DNA of 64,000 bases from Hydrangea macrophylla (taxonomy: Eukaryota > Streptophyta > Magnoliopsida > Cornales > Hydrangeaceae): NCBI GenBank assembly GCA_033977485.1, contig CM066991.1:132017999-132081998 (forward strand). The letters run 5' to 3'. Positions within the stretch are counted from its first letter, which is position 1, and the number at the start of each line of letters is the position of its first letter. Below the pieces are notes generated by a model. The model was not told the DNA's origin. It was given only the letters and a program-made list of their open reading frames with translations, and ran no database searches. The translations under genes were made by a program, and so were the position numbers. This document shows positions 61,362 through 64,000 of the stretch, piece by piece.

Positions 61362-61411
61362 TGGCGACTCTGCTGGGGATCGAACCCAGAATCTCTGGTT
61401 TCGCAGACCAG
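61362..61411 (+). promoter_or_regulatory. Extended primer-binding site antisense to the 3' half of tRNA-Arg
   Basis: The first 18 bases, TGGCGACTCTGCTGGGGA, complement a tRNA 3' end including CCA. The complementarity goes on: read on the minus strand, the 50 bases form an anticodon arm (CTGGT, loop CTGCGAA, ACCAG), variable loop AGATT, T arm (CTGGG, TTCGATC, CCCAG), 3' acceptor strand CAGAGTC, G73 and CCA. This fits tRNA-Arg(ACG) positions 27-76, with the anticodon read as GCG. The D arm and 5' acceptor strand are absent, so this is not a tRNA gene. Confidence 0.8.
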
Positions 61412-62596
61412 AATTCTGATTTTGGGTTCACTTGAGGATTAGACTTGAAAAAAAATATCCTTTTAATTGAATTAATTAATCTTTGTGTGCCCATTGCATT
61501 TCACTTGCATGTCTAGCCAGTCGATTGCACGGAACTATGACCTTGGAGGCTCGGGGCAACCCGGTCGGTCAAGTCATCATGGGACCGTGTGATCACCCTT
61601 GATCTCGTACCATGATTTGGTATATTAAGCATCCTATCGGATGTGTGTCAAGGGTCCCTTATTTGACCAAATCCCAGCTTTTGCATAGTAGTTTCCATAG
61701 AACCTTTCAATCTTAGGAAATCAACTCTTGATTAGGACTATGTACTAGGGAGTTTTGTATGCCCAAAGGGGATTATTTGAGATGATGACAATGCTTGCTT
61801 GATAAAAGATGTACAACCCTCTAATCACCTTTTAGCAATTCCTTCTCATGTCCCACGACATTTGGGAATATGCTGAACCTTGGTTATAAGGTTGTACTTC
61901 TTATACCATGTTAGCTAAGCATCATTGACCTTGTATGCATCCAAATTCATGAAAAGTACGGTGATAATCCAATCATGTGATCCTTCTACCCAAAGAATTT
62001 TAAATCCATCTTTGAAAGCAAATGGATTTTTTTTGTAATCTTTATTCCAAAGTTTTCAATTGCTCTTTCAAAAAAAAAATCTTTCACTTTTGATTAAAAG
62101 CTCCAAACTAATCTTTGGGAATTGTTTTTGGAAGAAATGCTCTTCAAATAAATTTCAAAGCAAAATTTCAATCCAATCATAGTTATTGAGAAACATTTTC
62201 ATATTTTCAAAATCCTTGAAAATTGTTTTTGAAAAATCTCATCATTTAAAATGCTTTTCAAAAGAATTTCGAAAATATTTTGCCCAACCTTTGAAAGGGT
62301 AGTAAGGATCACAATGATAGGTGAAATTAGCGCACTTGACATGGGTGAGGATTTATGTGATTATGTGTTTATGTGTTAGGACTAGAATTTTCCTTTCTTT
62401 TGCATATAAAGTAGGCACACACACACACATGCATTACATCCGCATGATTTACAAAATAAAAGTTTTACTAAAATAAAGGTAAAGAAGGGTTTTTCTAAAA
62501 AAGAAATTTCCAAAATTTATTGTAGGAGCAAAAATAGCAAACCAAGGGTGGTTTAGAGATCCTGCGGCAAGGTTAGTGAGAAGAGGACACGCTAAC
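61412..62596 (+). other. Untranslated leader of the gypsy element
   Basis: No long open frame between the primer site and gag. An extra ORF before gag, as known in some Ogre elements, is not visible. A (CA)n tract lies near 62413-62428. Confidence 0.55.
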
Positions 62597-64000
62597 ATGG
62601 CCGAAGAAAGAAACAATGAAGAGATGACCGGATTGAGGACACTAGTCGAGCAGCAAGCAGAACAGATGAGAAGACAAGCCGAGAATATGAACCGAATGAT
62701 GGGAATGATAGAGGAGCTGAATCGCCGACCGCCGCCGCATGTAATTCCACCCATTATAGACCCGCCTATGGGAGGAGGAGACGGAGATTGGTTCGACGAT
62801 CAAGAGGCACATTGGAATGATGCGCTGAGAGCCAACAGGGATAGGGAGAAAGATGAGAAGGAGAAGCTGCTGACCGAGAAGATAGAAAAATTGGAGAGGG
62901 TAATGCGCAAGGCTCAAGGGGTGGATACCTACCTAATGGAACTGGAAGGGTTGTACAACGGAGTCCACGAGACACTGCCAGCTGGTTTCAAAATGCCCAT
63001 CTTTGACAAATTTGATGGCACAGGCAACCCTCGCAGTCACGTCCGAATGTGTATCGGGGCTTTCCAACCAAGCGGATTAAGCACTATCATGATGGCAGTC
63101 CTATTCCAACAGACTTTGACCGGAGCTGCTCTGTCTTGGTATCTCACTCTTGAACCAAGCAAAACCCGGGTATGGGAAGAAGTGATTAAAGCATTCGTAG
63201 CGCAGTACGAATACAACCAAGACTTGGATGTTACCGTCCGAGATTTGGAAACAACCAGGCAAGGAAACAAAGAATCATTTGCCGAATATTTAAGCCGATG
63301 GAGGGGGAAAGCTGCGAAAATGGTGCAAAGGCCGCCCGAAAAGGACCAAATTCGAATGCTAATGAAAAATCTACAGCCCGTTTATCAGGAAAAAATGAGA
63401 TTTCAGTCAATCAACACCTTTGCTGAGGTGTTCGATGTAGGGACGAGGATCGAAGATGCAATTCAAGAAGGAACAATCAAGAAGGAAGAACCGCAGAACC
63501 GATATCGGAGGCCCAGTTATGGATCAGGTGGAGGGCACTCGGGGGGTCACTCAGGCCCCACCGATGTCAACGCGCTTAGTGAGCCGGAGAAGAAATTCGA
63601 TATCACCAGAAGTCATCCAAGGGGAGGGGAAGACAAGCCAATGAGGAAGTTTTCAGATTTGGGAGTATCATTATCAACCGCCCTCGATAGGCTGTTGGCA
63701 AAAGGGCATCTCCGTCAGCTGGAATCTCGACCACCGCCGAGTCCACTCCCGCCGTACTTCAAAGGAGATCTCTACTGCAAATATCATCAACAAAAGGGCC
63801 ACTCGACTGATCGGTGCATGAGGTTAAGGCATGACATACAAGACCTCATTGACAACAAAGTGATATCCGAGCCACCTGTCAAGGCTCCCAATGTCACCAA
63901 GAATCCACTGCCAAACCATCGTGCCGTACCGCCGCCGCGGGGTCTTTACTTCTTGGGAGTAGAAGAAGTGACATTCGATCCATCCAAGCTAATCACCAAG
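62597..64000 (+). CDS. Gag polyprotein of a Tat/Ogre-like retrotransposon (partial at window edge)
   Basis: Capsid/nucleocapsid precursor that would package element RNA. The frame from ATG 62597 stays open for 468 codons to the last base, so it continues outside. Residues ~1-40 are an acidic and Gln-rich, Met-rich coiled-coil stretch, and ~85-125 are a charged helix (DREKDEKEKLLTEKIEKLER). Residues ~135-270 form the retrotransposon gag domain, with MPIFDKFDGTGNPRSHVRM, then GAALSWYLTLEP and FAEYLSRWRGKAAKM. A knuckle-like CKYHQQKGHSTDRC follows at about 393-407. No stop or frameshift, unlike the other transposon coding remnants here, so the insertion is probably young. An upstream in-frame start is possible, as codons are open before 62597. 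Protease and polymerase would lie beyond the window. Confidence 0.9.
   Translation, partial: MAEERNNEEMTGLRTLVEQQAEQMRRQAENMNRMMGMIEELNRRPPPHVIPPIIDPPMGGGDGDWFDDQEAHWNDALRANRDREKDEKEKLLTEKIEKLERVMRKAQGVDTYLMELEGLYNGVHETLPAGFKMPIFDKFDGTGNPRSHVRMCIGAFQPSGLSTIMMAVLFQQTLTGAALSWYLTLEPSKTRVWEEVIKAFVAQYEYNQDLDVTVRDLETTRQGNKESFAEYLSRWRGKAAKMVQRPPEKDQIRMLMKNLQPVYQEKMRFQSINTFAEVFDVGTRIEDAIQEGTIKKEEPQNRYRRPSYGSGGGHSGGHSGPTDVNALSEPEKKFDITRSHPRGGEDKPMRKFSDLGVSLSTALDRLLAKGHLRQLESRPPPSPLPPYFKGDLYCKYHQQKGHSTDRCMRLRHDIQDLIDNKVISEPPVKAPNVTKNPLPNHRAVPPPRGLYFLGVEEVTFDPSKLITK

Noticed and set aside
61362..61411. Candidate tRNA-Arg gene on the minus strand
   Set aside because: Only positions 27-76 are present; the D arm and 5' acceptor strand are missing, CCA is encoded, and it sits exactly at an LTR primer site.

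Overview
This is nuclear DNA from a flowering plant, almost certainly a eudicot. The evidence is spliced genes with GT-AG introns, plant-specific families (CSLC glucan synthase, PSPG-box UGT, plastid glutamyl-tRNA reductase-binding protein), AT-rich intergenic DNA, and many plant-type transposable elements. The species cannot be fixed from sequence alone; the repeat families would suit a woody eudicot, possibly an asterid (weak inference).

Layout. Positions 1-3800 hold three hAT-type MITEs. A complete coatomer beta-subunit gene (+, 4254-9790, four coding exons, 949 aa) follows, then an intronless EXO70G-like exocyst gene (+, 11527-13530). Positions 15.1-19.1 kb hold a Tourist-like MITE and a decayed LINE ORF1. 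Next, all on the minus strand, come an intronless UGT90A-like glycosyltransferase (19680-21173), a five-exon glutamyl-tRNA reductase-binding protein gene (23914-29548), an eight-exon gene for a protein I do not recognise, probably organellar (31439-37975), and a five-exon CSLC xyloglucan glucan synthase (44914-48200). From 48.8 kb to the right edge I see no host gene. That part holds MITEs, a solo LTR, two diverged LTR-like repeats, tandem repeats, and the 5' part of a Tat/Ogre-like Ty3/gypsy element (5' LTR 58378-61358, tRNA-Arg primer site, gag open from 62597 to the window edge).

The host genes are unrelated housekeeping and specialised-metabolism genes, not an operon-like unit. Beta-COP and EXO70 both serve vesicle traffic, and CSLC works in the Golgi. 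From memory, beta-COP, EXO70G1 and CSLC5 lie close together in the same order on Arabidopsis chromosome 4, so the window probably keeps an ancestral linkage block expanded by transposons.

Exon boundaries were derived by hand from splice consensus, reading-frame continuity and remembered homologues. Every spliced gene closes in frame with a length close to its family's. Transposon boundaries are given firmly only where target-site duplications were found.
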